A stretch of 64,000 bases of DNA. It comes from Lindgomyces ingoldianus (Eukaryota > Ascomycota > Dothideomycetes > Pleosporales > Lindgomycetaceae). The position numbers were made by a program, and so were the translations under genes. The stretch's first letter is position 1; the number at the start of each line of letters is the position of its first letter. Below are positions 33,660-44,300 of this stretch, piece after piece. Under the pieces are notes generated by a model. The model had not been told where the DNA came from. It searched no databases and saw only the letters and a program-made list of their open reading frames with translations. The stretch is from assembly GCF_010093535.1 (NCBI RefSeq), contig NW_022985216.1, positions 1 through 64,000 on the forward strand, given 5' to 3'.

Positions 33660-34700
33660 ATTTCTAATAAAGGTATCTTACTTTTTTATAGTTTAGGCAT
33701 GCTTTATTTTAAAACCTTTTCTTTTATTTTTTTTATTAATAGTGCCCTGTTACCTTTTTTATAAAGTCTTTTTTTCTAAAATATGTTTAATGTATGCTTT
33801 ATATAACTTAAATCTATTAGCTTCTTATTATAGTAAGATGGTTCTTTCTTTTTTAGTAACTACTTAGGTTTTTAAGGTGCACTACTAGGTCTTTTCTTAT
33901 GTTTACATTCTTTATAATAATTATTATAAGTTACTGCTTGTTTAATAAATTTCTTTAAAGTTATTAGTTTCTTATTATGTGTAAATTTATTCTTAATAGT
34001 TTCTTTAAGTCCTTTATAAAACATCCTACATAGAGTCTTGTAGTCTGTCTATCTGCAGATAGCTAACTGTTCGCGGAATTGTGTAGCGTAATGTTGCATA
34101 GTGTTTTTTCCTTATTATAAAGCATCTATTTTATCTGCTACTATTTTTTCTTTATCTATAAGTCTATAAATTATAGTAAGGGCTTCTTTAAAAAAGTTTA
34201 TGCTGCTAAAAATTTTTTTTAAAAAAAGCATGTATTTATTTATCTTAAAGTTTATCTAGCTATTAGCATAAAGTTAGAACTAAATTGCAAGTAGGCTGTC
34301 TAGATAAAGGCTTATTTATAAAATTATTTTCTTATGTGTTTAAAACACTTCTTAGTTATATTATATATATAGATAGCATTATGTAAAGAAAGGCTTTAAG
34401 TTTTTTAAGTTTCTAGTAAAAGGCTTTAGCAAAGCTAGTCTTAGAGTTGTTTTTACTATAATACTTATCTTTTCTTAAAAGAAGTTCTTAAGGTTAGCTA
34501 GCTTAATTTATAGAGCCTAGACTTATAAGTTTAAGTTTTATAGTTCTTCTTAGGTTATTAAAAAATAAGCATTTATTTTAAGTACTTTTTATTTTAAAGC
34601 CTTTAGCTTGCTTAGCTTATCTTTTATATTATTTAGTTACTTAGTTACAGCTTTTTTATTAGGTGTTAGAACCTAGCTTGTCTTTACTAGGGCAGCGCTA
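33660..34700 (-). pseudogene. gag relic of Gyp-1b
   Basis: Minus-strand frame near 34010-34110 reads MQHYATQFREQLAICR, stop, TDYKTLCRMFYKGLKE, the conserved Gag core of Gypsy elements; the stop is a former Trp-type codon. A degraded zinc knuckle (ACLNYKKVRYLY) lies near 33680-33720, with the second Cys, the His and the last Cys all replaced. Confidence 0.75.
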
Positions 34701-34762
34701 GTTATTTCTAAATTAGTAAAGGTGTTATAAGAATTTATACTTTATTAAAACATAGTAATTAA

Positions 34763-35373
34763 TGTTATAATTTTTACTTTAAAGGGATTATATCTAAAGT
34801 CTGCTAGGCCTAGAAGAAAGGTTAGGGTTTAGAAGTAGGAGAACTTAGCCTATAACAGTTATACAAGCTGTGTAGGCGTAGTTGCTAGAGCAGGAAGGTG
34901 CAGCTAACTATAGTTTGCCCTTTGATAGCAGTATAAAGTGCTTAGGTTAAACTGTTGCTAAGGATAGAATAAGATAAAGGTACATATAGTGTAAAATATA
35001 TAATTAGTATTACTCTTATTATAAAGTAGCAATGCTACTTAGTTTATGTAATAATAAACTAAACTTTAATTATAACCTTTTTATAATAGTTAAGATCTAA
35101 ACTATATACATAGAGTTGCGCGTTGTTAAGCGCTGTTAAGCGCTCTCTAACAGCAGTTCCTTACTGCGCGCAATAACGCTTACTTACGCTTAAACGTTCT
35201 TAGCTTATTAGACAATGCATTTAGCTGTGCATTAGTCTAGCAGCTCTGTCCACTACTTGTCTGTTAGGCCACGTGACTTAACAGGTGGGGTGACAAGGGG
35301 ATTCCAGCCTTGTTTGTTCAAACAGTAGGGCACAGTAGGTTGGTAGCTTACAGTCTAATCGTGGGTTGTAACA
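34763..35373 (-). repeat. Right LTR (5' LTR) of Gyp-1b, 611 bp
   Basis: TGTTATAATT ... GTGGGTTGTAACA. Here the pattern is reversed: the inner side is mutated and the outer ~150 bp is preserved (GCCACGTGACTTAACAGG versus GTTATGTGACTTAATAGG in the left LTR). Confidence 0.93.
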
Positions 35374-36190
35374 GTTACTTACTTTTGCTAAGACCCTACT
35401 AAACTACTCTTTCTATACTAATATATTTCTAACAACACTACTTAGATATGCTAAAAAAAAATTAGACACAGTTTACACTTTAAGCTTTTAAATAAAACAT
35501 AATACTTTTAAAGCAACATACTATAACTATATATAAAGTTTCTAAAAAAATAATAAATAACTAATACACTAAATAACTTTTATAAGCTAATTCTATAGCT
35601 AACTTATAAAGGCTACATAATAATACAAAGTAGGTAACTACTACGCACATACTTAAGCTATATATATAAAGATTTTTCTCTTAGCTAGTAGCTGTAGCTA
35701 ATATAGCTAATTTTTTACACGCTAAGCATAGTCTAGGCTATATAAGCATAAACTAGCTTAGTATGTTTATAAAGTGTTATTTAAAGCTTAAAGTAAAGTT
35801 TTAAGTATAAGTATAGTTAGTAAATATCTAACCTATTATAAAGCCTATATTATTAAAGTTGTATGTAGTATTATCTTAGATACTGTACTTAGCTTGAAAT
35901 TACTTTAAGATTCTTATAAAAAGCTTTTTATAGTTATAGTTACTTTTAAACTTTACTTTAAGGTTTAGATAACATGTTATAAATATACTAGGCTAGTTTA
36001 TGCTAACATTGCCTAGATTATACCTAGCATGTAAATAATTAGCTATATTAGCTATAGTTACTAGCTAAGACGAAAATTCTTATGTATATAGCTTAAGTAT
36101 GTGCTTAATAATTACCTACTTCTTATTATTACCTAGCTTTTATAAGTTAGCTATAAAATTAGCTCATAACAGTTATCTAGTATGTTAGTT
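35374..36190. mobile_element. PAL-4: palindromic Fot1-derived element, truncated on both sides
   Basis: Continues the terminal region broken by Gyp-1b (AAGTTAC at 26976-26982). Short left arm to about 35820, then a longer right arm in inverse orientation (35821-36190), ending before the terminal repeat. Strong TpA enrichment. Confidence 0.7.
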
Positions 36191-36944
36191 GTAAACATTA
36201 AAGCTACTATTTTTAGCACTATTCTTAACTATAGTAGTGTTACTAGTGTTTTAATCTAGAGTAATAATTGTAGCTTTAGGCGCAGCGCTGCGTAATTACA
36301 ACTTACAAGTATTATTAGATAGATGTAACTTAATAAAAGCGTACTGTAGTAAAAAGCGCCATAACTACTAAAAGTTTTTAATAATCACAGGCTAACTTTA
36401 AACGCTTTTAAAGGTAGCTTTAACATGTTTTTTAGTGTAAAAAAGTTAGCAGAACTATGTTTAAGTGCTATAGTAATAATAAAAAAGGTAGGATAAAGGT
36501 TAAGTAAAAAAGTAACACTAAAAGCGTAGTATAGAAGAGAAACAGTAGTAGAAAATATAGGATAGAGTGTGCTGTGTACATTGTAAGGTTGCATAGATTG
36601 CTTACTAAGCTATGTTTACAACACTAAAAATCTATTATGAGATTACTTTTACTATAAAACTAGTAGCCTTACTAGCAGATAGCTGCTGCCTTCTTCTCTA
36701 CTTAGACTAACTAAGTTACTAAGCTACTTACCCTAGCTTTCTCTTCAGCTTAACTTAGCTTGTTGATTGCTATAAGGCAGCTTAACTTCAGGCAACAATT
36801 AAGCTTTAAGCTGGTTAAGTGAAGCGCTTAATCTAGCTCGCTTGTTGGAAAGTATGGCCTTCCCCTACATCTCATGATTGTAAGATACTGTGGCGCAAGC
36901 ACACCTTCTTCTGACCCGTTTACAGCCTGGCCTATATACTTAAC
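36191..36944. other. Transition from RIP-mutated DNA to the F-box island
   Basis: 36191-36600 is TpA-rich with no recognisable element. From about 36700 CpG and CpA return. No gene or RNA is supported. The 3' untranslated region of the F-box gene should lie at the right end. Confidence 0.4.
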
Positions 36945-38474
36945 CTAAACCGCCTGCTTCGTCCCTGCAAAATCTAAGACGTCCGGGTACCGCATCTCAT
37001 CAAGGTACACTGTCACGCCTACTTTTTCAGCCTCGGGAAGCAAACTCTTACATCGGGCTTTGTAGGCTTCGCCGGCAATTGATGGGCACGATACGCGAAT
37101 CTCTTTGAGAGAAGGCAAATGAGCGTCCTTTTTCTCAGCAAAGCCTTGGAACATGGTTTCGAGCGTTCGGTCGTGCTGTTGCGGCCTCCCCTTGAACGCG
37201 GGAACCCCGTCGCCCATTTCATCTACGGAATCGTGGTCATCATCACGACCTTTCCATTCGTCTGATCTCAGGAACAGCCTCGTGACTGAAGCAGGAACGA
37301 GGCCACACATCAGGAGATCGACATGAGACTGGTTTGCATCCGCTACGGAGTCCGTTCCCAGGCTCTCTTTAGTCTCAAGTTGGGCGGCGGATCGGATTAC
37401 GCACGTTGCAAGGTCAAGAGGGATTTCTAGCTTTTGCAGACGCACAAAGCCACGCATAGTCGCTGTTCCAAGGGCGATTTTGCCTGTAAAGTCGTGCGTC
37501 GTAATAGACAGCTCTTCAAGATGGCTAACCGCCTCCTTAGCAATAGCCGTGACGAGCGAGCAGATATCCCAGGGTGCACTGACCTGCTTGCGTGAGTGGG
37601 AGTAAACGAGCGTTTTCAGACGCGGTGTGCAGCGCAGAAAGTGTTCCATGCCAGGGCCGTCGAGGTTGCTGCTGAGCAAGTGGGCTATTTCCATTGTCTC
37701 GCCGACACGGGGTGGGAGTGATTGACATAAGCCCTCTTCTCCATGGGATACTGAGCAGGGGCCGTGGAATGAGCAGATGCGTGGAAGGCCCAGGAGCGGA
37801 GTGATCTTGTTCAGGACAAGGCCTTGCCGCTCTACCAACGAGCGAGAAGTCTTCAGAGTGGTCAACAATGAGAGACTGGCATTGATCGAAGTGGTGTTGG
37901 GTTGGCGCGCATGGTCGACGATGGCCTCAAGAAGCTTCTCAGTGTCCTTGTCGGATTTCCACAACTGTGGAAGCACCACGGACTTGACGTTAGGCAGCAG
38001 TGTCAGGAGAAAGGCATTGGCAGCTTGACAATAGCGATTGTCCTCTAGATCTCGTTCATACTTAGTAAAGTAGTCCTGCCAATCTGTACCTAACAAGTAC
38101 CGAGAACTGGCAAATAAGTCGCGGACGGTGTCGGGACGATAGCCACTGTCTTCCATCAACCATAGCCGTTTACCGATAGGTAGCCGAAGATCCGGCTTGA
38201 AATCTGCATGCTGTATGTAGCGTGCAACAACTGGCTCTTCAGCGATCCGGGCAATAAGCTCAAACGATGTCCTGATGGTAAAGGAATGCTCTCCAAACTT
38301 TTCGTAGTAATTGAAGTTGCGAAACTCCGAGCGGAGTACATTATGCTGCTTAATAAAGGGTTTGCAAAACGTGTGAAGCCTGCGGCAGGCTAGACACAGG
38401 CTCTCGAAGCCTTCTGGAATGGCATGGCTGACGATGGGCGTGAGGAGCTCGTCAGGCAATCTGAGCAAGGCCAT
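36945..38474 (-). CDS. F-box domain protein, single exon, 509 residues
   Basis: Residues ~3-50 form an F-box (LLRLPDELLTPIVSHAI ... SLCLACRRLHTFCKPFI), the Skp1-binding module of SCF ubiquitin ligases. The remaining ~450 residues have regularly spaced Leu-rich stretches (LLTLLPNVKSVVLPQLW, CTPRLKTLVYSHS, HLEELSITTHDFTG, FVRLQKLEIPLDL), which suggests a degenerate leucine-rich substrate-binding region as in many fungal F-box proteins. An acidic patch (DDDHDSVDE) lies near residue 415. The frame is intact with no introns and no RIP; GC is clearly higher than around it. The ATG at 38474 starts directly at the F-box, a usual arrangement. The substrate cannot be inferred. It is the only cellular gene between 9 kb and the right end. 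Confidence 0.88.
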   Translation of the reverse strand: MALLRLPDELLTPIVSHAIPEGFESLCLACRRLHTFCKPFIKQHNVLRSEFRNFNYYEKFGEHSFTIRTSFELIARIAEEPVVARYIQHADFKPDLRLPIGKRLWLMEDSGYRPDTVRDLFASSRYLLGTDWQDYFTKYERDLEDNRYCQAANAFLLTLLPNVKSVVLPQLWKSDKDTEKLLEAIVDHARQPNTTSINASLSLLTTLKTSRSLVERQGLVLNKITPLLGLPRICSFHGPCSVSHGEEGLCQSLPPRVGETMEIAHLLSSNLDGPGMEHFLRCTPRLKTLVYSHSRKQVSAPWDICSLVTAIAKEAVSHLEELSITTHDFTGKIALGTATMRGFVRLQKLEIPLDLATCVIRSAAQLETKESLGTDSVADANQSHVDLLMCGLVPASVTRLFLRSDEWKGRDDDHDSVDEMGDGVPAFKGRPQQHDRTLETMFQGFAEKKDAHLPSLKEIRVSCPSIAGEAYKARCKSLLPEAEKVGVTVYLDEMRYPDVLDFAGTKQAV

Positions 38475-38579
38475 AGCGACGTTGTAGACGACCTCGTGGA
38501 AGCGAGGACCTTAGAAGCAGTGAGATATCCAAAGTTTAGTTAGGCAACAGTCCCAAGGTGAAACTTTAGGGTCCTGCGA

Positions 38580-38614
38580 TATATATAGCAGACGTTGTTC
38601 CGTGGTTGACGTCA
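38580..38614 (-). promoter_or_regulatory. Putative core promoter of the F-box gene: TATA and CRE-like palindrome
   Basis: TATATATA at 38580-38587 lies ~106 bp before the ATG. TGACGTCA at 38607-38614, the palindromic CRE/ATF-type bZIP site, lies ~20 bp further upstream. A solo LTR begins 10 bp beyond it. Functional use is inferred from position only. Confidence 0.45.
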
Positions 38615-38624
38615 TGCCTCTAGG

Positions 38625-38839
38625 TGTGACGGTGCTGCTTGTCAAGCTCCGCTGCTAGTCACATGATCTCGCTAAGGGCTAAGCGAGCCCGCTAGCGCCT
38701 TGGCGCCGCTCAAGCTTTTCTCTCGCGAAAACCCTTCGCCTCCTTCATTCCCCATCCTAGTTTAGCTGAAATAGAGCCGACCAACTCTACCTCGCTTCCC
38801 CAGCTCCACACGGTAGTAGAGACAGTGCTTGTCATCACA
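38625..38839 (+). repeat. LTR-B solo LTR, copy 2 (215 bp), TSD CTAGG
   Basis: TGTGACGGTG ... GTCATCACA, flanked by CTAGG at 38620-38624 and 38840-38844. Almost free of RIP. It sits ~150 bp upstream of the F-box start codon. Confidence 0.93.
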
Positions 38840-38912
38840 CTAGGGCAGATCCTGCTGGTAAGACTTGGCGACTGAGGAAGGTCTTGCATGAGCTGAGAAG
38901 AGATCATATGGT

Positions 38913-39243
38913 TGTCAGATATGCGCACCTACTGTCAAGACAGGAGGAACGTTTGACGAAAGCTGCTACATAGTACGAGCAATAAGCTCGAACAGTATGT
39001 TGCTGCAAATTGCTGCATGTTGCAGCATTTTGCAGCATTTTGCAGCATTTTGCAGCATGTTGCAAGCTGGTCGCGCATAGGGCAAGTGCGCGAGGGACTC
39101 GGATCGGCAAAACAAAAAGCCGAGCAACACGAGTAGAGCAGAAAAAGGATCGATAAATCAACACAATCAATCATCATCCCATACATGACATCCAAACCCA
39201 TCATTCATCTCAGGAAGCCCAGAAACAGTGCTTCAATCTGACA
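38913..39243 (+). repeat. LTR-C solo LTR, copy 2 (331 bp), TSD ATGGT
   Basis: TGTCAGATATGCG ... AATCTGACA, flanked by ATGGT at 38908-38912 and 39244-39248. It contains an 11-bp tandem repeat (TTTTGCAGCAT, about four units, 39015-39062). Unmutated by RIP. The following 39244-39456 holds no recognisable feature. Confidence 0.93.
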
Positions 39244-39491
39244 ATGGTAAGCAAGTCGACAAGGTATTGAGATCCAAACAAGGTGAATTGTAAGAGTTTA
39301 TTGTAAGGTCTAAGAAGCTTGAGAGTGCTCTAGGACTATATACTGTACAAGAAAGAAGCTAGTCCTAATAAGTAAATCGTAGAGTACATAGGTATAGTAT
39401 TATGTAAGACACGTGCAACACCCCCCCCTAGCTTTAACAAAGTAAATACTAAAGTAACGTACTTCATAGGCAAGTTGCTTACACACCTGAG

Positions 39492-39618
39492 TGTAAGGCC
39501 GAGATGGCGCTTACGTGCGACAGGTATATATACTATTCTGCACCCGAAAATCAACGTTGGTTGATTATTCGTACCTTTTGGTTGTATTGGCGGAGTGGTG
39601 CGGAGCCCCGTCCTTACA
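39492..39618. repeat. Very short LTR-like insertion (127 bp), TSD CTGAG/CTAAG
   Basis: Starts TGTAAGGCC and ends CCTTACA; flanks CTGAG (39487-39491) and CTAAG (39619-39623) differ by one RIP-type change. It interrupts the terminal inverted repeat of Fot-P, whose uninterrupted form CACACCTAAGTTGCTTAC is seen elsewhere. Size fits a TRIM or tiny solo LTR. It contains no RIP damage. Confidence 0.85.
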
Positions 39619-40969
39619 CTAAGTTGCTTACTTTTACTAAGACCCTACCACACTACTTTTTCTACACTAATGTATTTCTAATAACACTACTTAAACGTGT
39701 TAAAGAAACATTAGATGCAGCTTACACTCTAAGCTTTTAAATAAAACGCAACACTTTTTAAGCAACACGCTGCAGCTATCTATAAAGTCTTTTAAAAGAT
39801 AATAAGTAACTAACGCGCTAGACAACCTTTTTAAGCTAATTATACAGCTAACTTATAGAAGCTAGATAATAATAAAAAGTAGGTAATTATTTAGCACATA
39901 CTTAAGCTAAATGCGCAAGGATTTCCCCCCTAGCTAGCAGCTGTAGCTAATATAGCTAATTCTTTATACACTAAGCATAATATAGGCTATGTTAGCATAA
40001 ACTAGCTTAATATATTTATTAAGTGTTACTTAGAGCTTAAAGTAAAGTTTAAGCGTAAGTATAACTATAAAAAAGCTTTTTATAAAAATTCTATAGTAAT
40101 TTAAAGCTAGTTTAACTTTATAAAAAATATTAAAGCTAAGTAAAGCATCTAAAATAATAACATGTACAACTTTAATAAGACAGAGTTTATAATAGGCTAG
40201 ATATCTACTAGAGTAGTTATTATAGGTTTAGAGAGATAAGGACAGCTAAAAGCAGTCTAGCTAGGTAACTAGAAGTAGACAACAGCTATCTAGGGCATTA
40301 ATGCTAAAAAGTAAGCTATTTTACTCTTTATTATCTTTTAGAGTAGCAACTACTTTTTAAACTAGTATAAGAAGAAAAATCTACTTTAAGATTAAGTTAT
40401 TACAATCTCTAAGCGCAGCTAGACTACTAATTAGCTTAGTCTAGACTAGTTAAAGCACTTTAATGTGTATATAAAAAAGTGTACTGTTAGTAGCTACTAT
40501 CTGCTAGTTATTAATAGCTATAAAAGCTATAACTTACTTTATTTCTCGTAATACTATAAAGATAATAAGATTATTACTATTTATATGCTTTTTTACTTAT
40601 TACACCTTTTAACGTACTTCACGGGCGAGTTGCTCACACACCTAAGTTACTTACTTTTGCTAAGACCCTACTAAACTACCCTTTCTACACTAATGCATTC
40701 TCTATAACACTACTTAGACGCGCTAAAAGAATGTTAGATACAGCTTACACTCTAAGCTTTTAAATAAGACATAAAACTCTTAAAAAAATGTGCTATAGCT
40801 ATGTGTAAAGTTTTATAAAAAATAATAAATAACTATAGCGCTAGATAACCTTTATAAGCTAATTCTATAGCTAAATTATAGAGGCTAGGTAATAAAAAGA
40901 AGCAGGTAATTATTAAGACTATACTTAAGCTATATGCGCAAGGAATTTCCCCTTAGATAGCATTTATAG

Positions 40970-41287
40970 TGTCACGGTATCCTCCCCGGATCCTAGACAT
41001 AACTGTATTAGACGCGTACTAGAGTATTATTAGTGCACGTCTAACATAAACACAACACAACACAGACATAAACTTAAGCATAAACTGCCTTAACACTAAC
41101 TAAACCTAAAATAGGCTTAATTTATACCTAAAGTGCTTAGACTTTTAAGCTAAGTATTTAATTACTAATTTTTTTCTAAACTTTCTTATTCCTTATATAA
41201 CATCTTATACTTACTATAATACCTTACATAGTAATTAAACTAGACCTCTATAAAGCTCTATAACCTTACTTATACATAATTATAACA
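40970..41287 (+). repeat. 5' LTR of Gyp-2b
   Basis: TGTCACGGTATCC ... TTATAACA. Outer 30 bp intact (CCCCGGATCC), inner end mutated (ATACATAATTATAACA versus GTGCACAATCATGACA in the 3' LTR). Confidence 0.92.
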
Positions 41288-41399
41288 TTATGTTGTGTTA
41301 AAACTCTAGCTAAAAATAGCCTCTAAATTTAATTTAATAAGCTTAGTACTTACATAACTTTAAGCTATTAAAGTAAGCTAAAAAGCTTTTTAAAAAGCG

Positions 41400-44300
41400 C
41401 TTACTTTATAAGAAAGCTACTACATTATAAGCTTTAAAGCTTTTTAAAAGGACTTTAAAGAATAGCTTTATATTATTAAGTAGTCTATTTCTGCTTTAAC
41501 TTTTATTATAGTAGTAAAAACTAAGAACTTACTAGCCTTAAAGCTTACTTAGAAGTCTAAAGATAGCTTAACTTTTTCCTGCCTAACACTACTTATAACT
41601 TATAACTTTTTTAACTTAGTAATAAAATTTAACTAACTCTCTAATCCCCTACTGTTTAATAAAAAATAAAAAAACCTACCTTTCTTTCTATATAAGCTCT
41701 AATATAAACTTAAAGGAAACATAGACTAATTTCTTTTTAAACATTTTTAGTTACTATTTACCTACTTTTAACTTAACTATAATGTAATAGCTTTAATTAA
41801 CTTACTAATAAATAAAAATATTATTAACTTAGATTAATTTATAGTGTTTTTATAAGTAACTTATAGAGACCTAAATAAAAAGTTAATAGCTTTAAGTTAC
41901 TTAAACACTTTATAATAAGAATAAAAAAGCTTTACTTTACACTTTACTAAGTTCTACTAACTTATATTTAATATAAGCCTAAATAAAATAAGTCTAATTA
42001 TAGCTTTATATAACTCTCTCTTAACTAAACTATAACGCGCTATAGTAGAAGAACCTCTTCTAAATAACTTTAATGCGTATGTAAACCTAATTACTACCTA
42101 TAATAATAACATAAGGTTCCTCTCTATACAAGCTCTAATACACTCCTAAACTAGCGCAGTTATAAATAAGAACCTTAATATAATAAAAATTAATTTAAAT
42201 TATGCTTTAGTTAGTTCTAAAAAGTGTAAAAATTATAAAAAAAAAGTTAATACTTTAAGTGTAGTAAGCATAGTTATATTTTTTAAAACTACTTTATTTC
42301 TCTTTTTTAAGTCTACGCAAGTAGTGCTGCTAGCACTTATTAAAGATTTTTACTATTTTATTTTTATTTTTATAAGGGCTTTAACTTATATTTAAGCCTT
42401 AATCCTTTTTACTACTCTTAACATAGCTGCAGCTATAGCAGTAGAAGCCTACAAAAAGGCTTGTCCTAGGGCTAAGTTGCCTTTTAGGACTAATTTAACA
42501 CTAGATCTCTGCTAACTTATAAGCTAAGTCCTCTACTAATAACTAAAAGTACTAAGTTAATATTTTTATATATTTATAATAAAAAACTATATTAGCTTTA
42601 ATATAAGCTCTTATTAACTTAGAAGTAAATAGTATAAGTTATATTAATAAAAAACTAGCGCATAAACTAAATCTTTAATTAACACTACTTACCTAAATAA
42701 TTTACTTAACTAGATTTAATAAAAAATAACTTAAAAAAAGTTTTATTTTTTATACTATAACTATTATAATTACTTACTAACACTATAAGAAGTAGATTAA
42801 GCTTTATGTAATAAACATAAAATGTTATAACTTAATCCTAGAACAACTATAGCTGTATTAGCACAAAGTTGCTTTTAATTACTAAGAGTAAGTTTTAAAC
42901 TTTAACTCTTTTTAATGCTAAGACATATGCTTATGCTTACACCTAAATAACACCTAAGTAGCACTTAATATAAAAGGTTTTTAGACCTACTTTTTAATAA
43001 CTTAGAAAAGAACTACCTAAGTAAAGCTAATAAGCTAGGCCTTTTACTAAAATAAGCTATGTAAAATAATTTAACAACTACTTAAACTTAAAGAAAAAAA
43101 AGCCTTTAAAGAATTTTTACTTACCTAATTTAAACATAAACTAGGACTTAAACAGCAGATAGACATCTGCTATATAAAACCTACTTTATTTATAACCCTA
43201 GCTTAATAACTAGATTATAAAATCTACGCAGTTATAATTTCTAATATAGACTAAGCTTTAGCTCTCTAAAAACACACTAACTTAAAAATAATAGTCTTTT
43301 AAAACTACTATAACCTATTACATATCTTTTTTTAAAATAAGTTTAATAAGCTTTTAATATAACATCTATATAATTACTAAATAACTTTTAAGCCTAGTAA
43401 ACAACCTAGTTATAGGCTACTATATAAAATGTTACTAAATAAATTAAAAGTGCTTTAAAAATACTTTAATAAGAACTTAAAAAAAAGTTTATTTAAGCTA
43501 GCTTTTTACTAGTAGTGTTACTTATACTATTTATAAAGAAACTTAAAAGTAGGCTTTAATTTTATATTAACTACTAAAAACTAAACACTATTACTATTAA
43601 AAACTAATACTAAATTCCCTTTTTATAGAAAACTCTAAGCTAACTAAGTAAAGTAAAGTATTTTATAAAGTTAGATATTATTACTACTTTTAATAAGCTA
43701 AGAATAGTAAAAAGTAATAAGTAGCTAACAGCATTTTAAACCTAATATAGACTATTTAAGTACCTAGTAATGCTCTTTAGCTTAGCTAACACGCCTAGTA
43801 CTTTTTAACATTTTATAAACAACTTACTCTAACCCTACTTAGACATGTTCTGCACTGCGTATATTAATAATATTCTAATCTATAGTAATAGCCTTTTAGA
43901 GCACAAACAGCATGTACGCCTAGTGCTAAAGGCTATAGAAGAAGCAGGTCTGTAACTTAACATAGATAAATGCAAGTTCTACTAATTAAAGGTTACATAT
44001 TTAGAATATGTAATCTTTATAAATAGCATTTAAATAGACCTTATTAAAGTTTAGACTGTGCTAGATTAGTAATACCTAAAAAATATAAAAGATGTTTAAG
44101 CTTTTATAAAATTTACTAACTTTTACTAATAATTTATTAATAACTTTTTATAGTAAGTAAGCCCTATAATTATACTTACTAAAAAAAGGATTTAATTTAA
44201 CTTTAACTTAAATTACTAATAGTTCTAAAAAAAGCCTTTACTAAAGCTTTAATACTCTACTACTTTAACTTTAAACTACTAATACTTATAAAAGCTAATG

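Larger units (their letters stand above)
26983..35373 (-). mobile_element. Gyp-1b: complete Ty3/Gypsy retrotransposon, TSD GTTAC
   Basis: Two 611-bp LTRs with 5-bp duplication GTTAC at 26978-26982 and 35374-35378. Coding domains read on the minus strand in order gag (34.7-33.7 kb), protease (~32.3), RT (~31.2), RNase H (~30.5), integrase side (~28.5). Purine-rich complement of CTCTTCTCTTT at 27600 next to the left LTR fits a minus-strand polypurine tract. It interrupts the terminal part of a palindromic element (AAGTTAC|GTTACTTAC) and itself carries solo LTRs at 29072 and 29746. Confidence 0.95.

Noticed and set aside
38208..38393. Antisense open frames inside the F-box gene
   Set aside because: Shadows of a strong minus-strand coding sequence.
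38904..39204. 88-89-codon minus-strand frames
   Set aside because: Entirely inside the LTR-C solo LTR with its 5-bp duplication.
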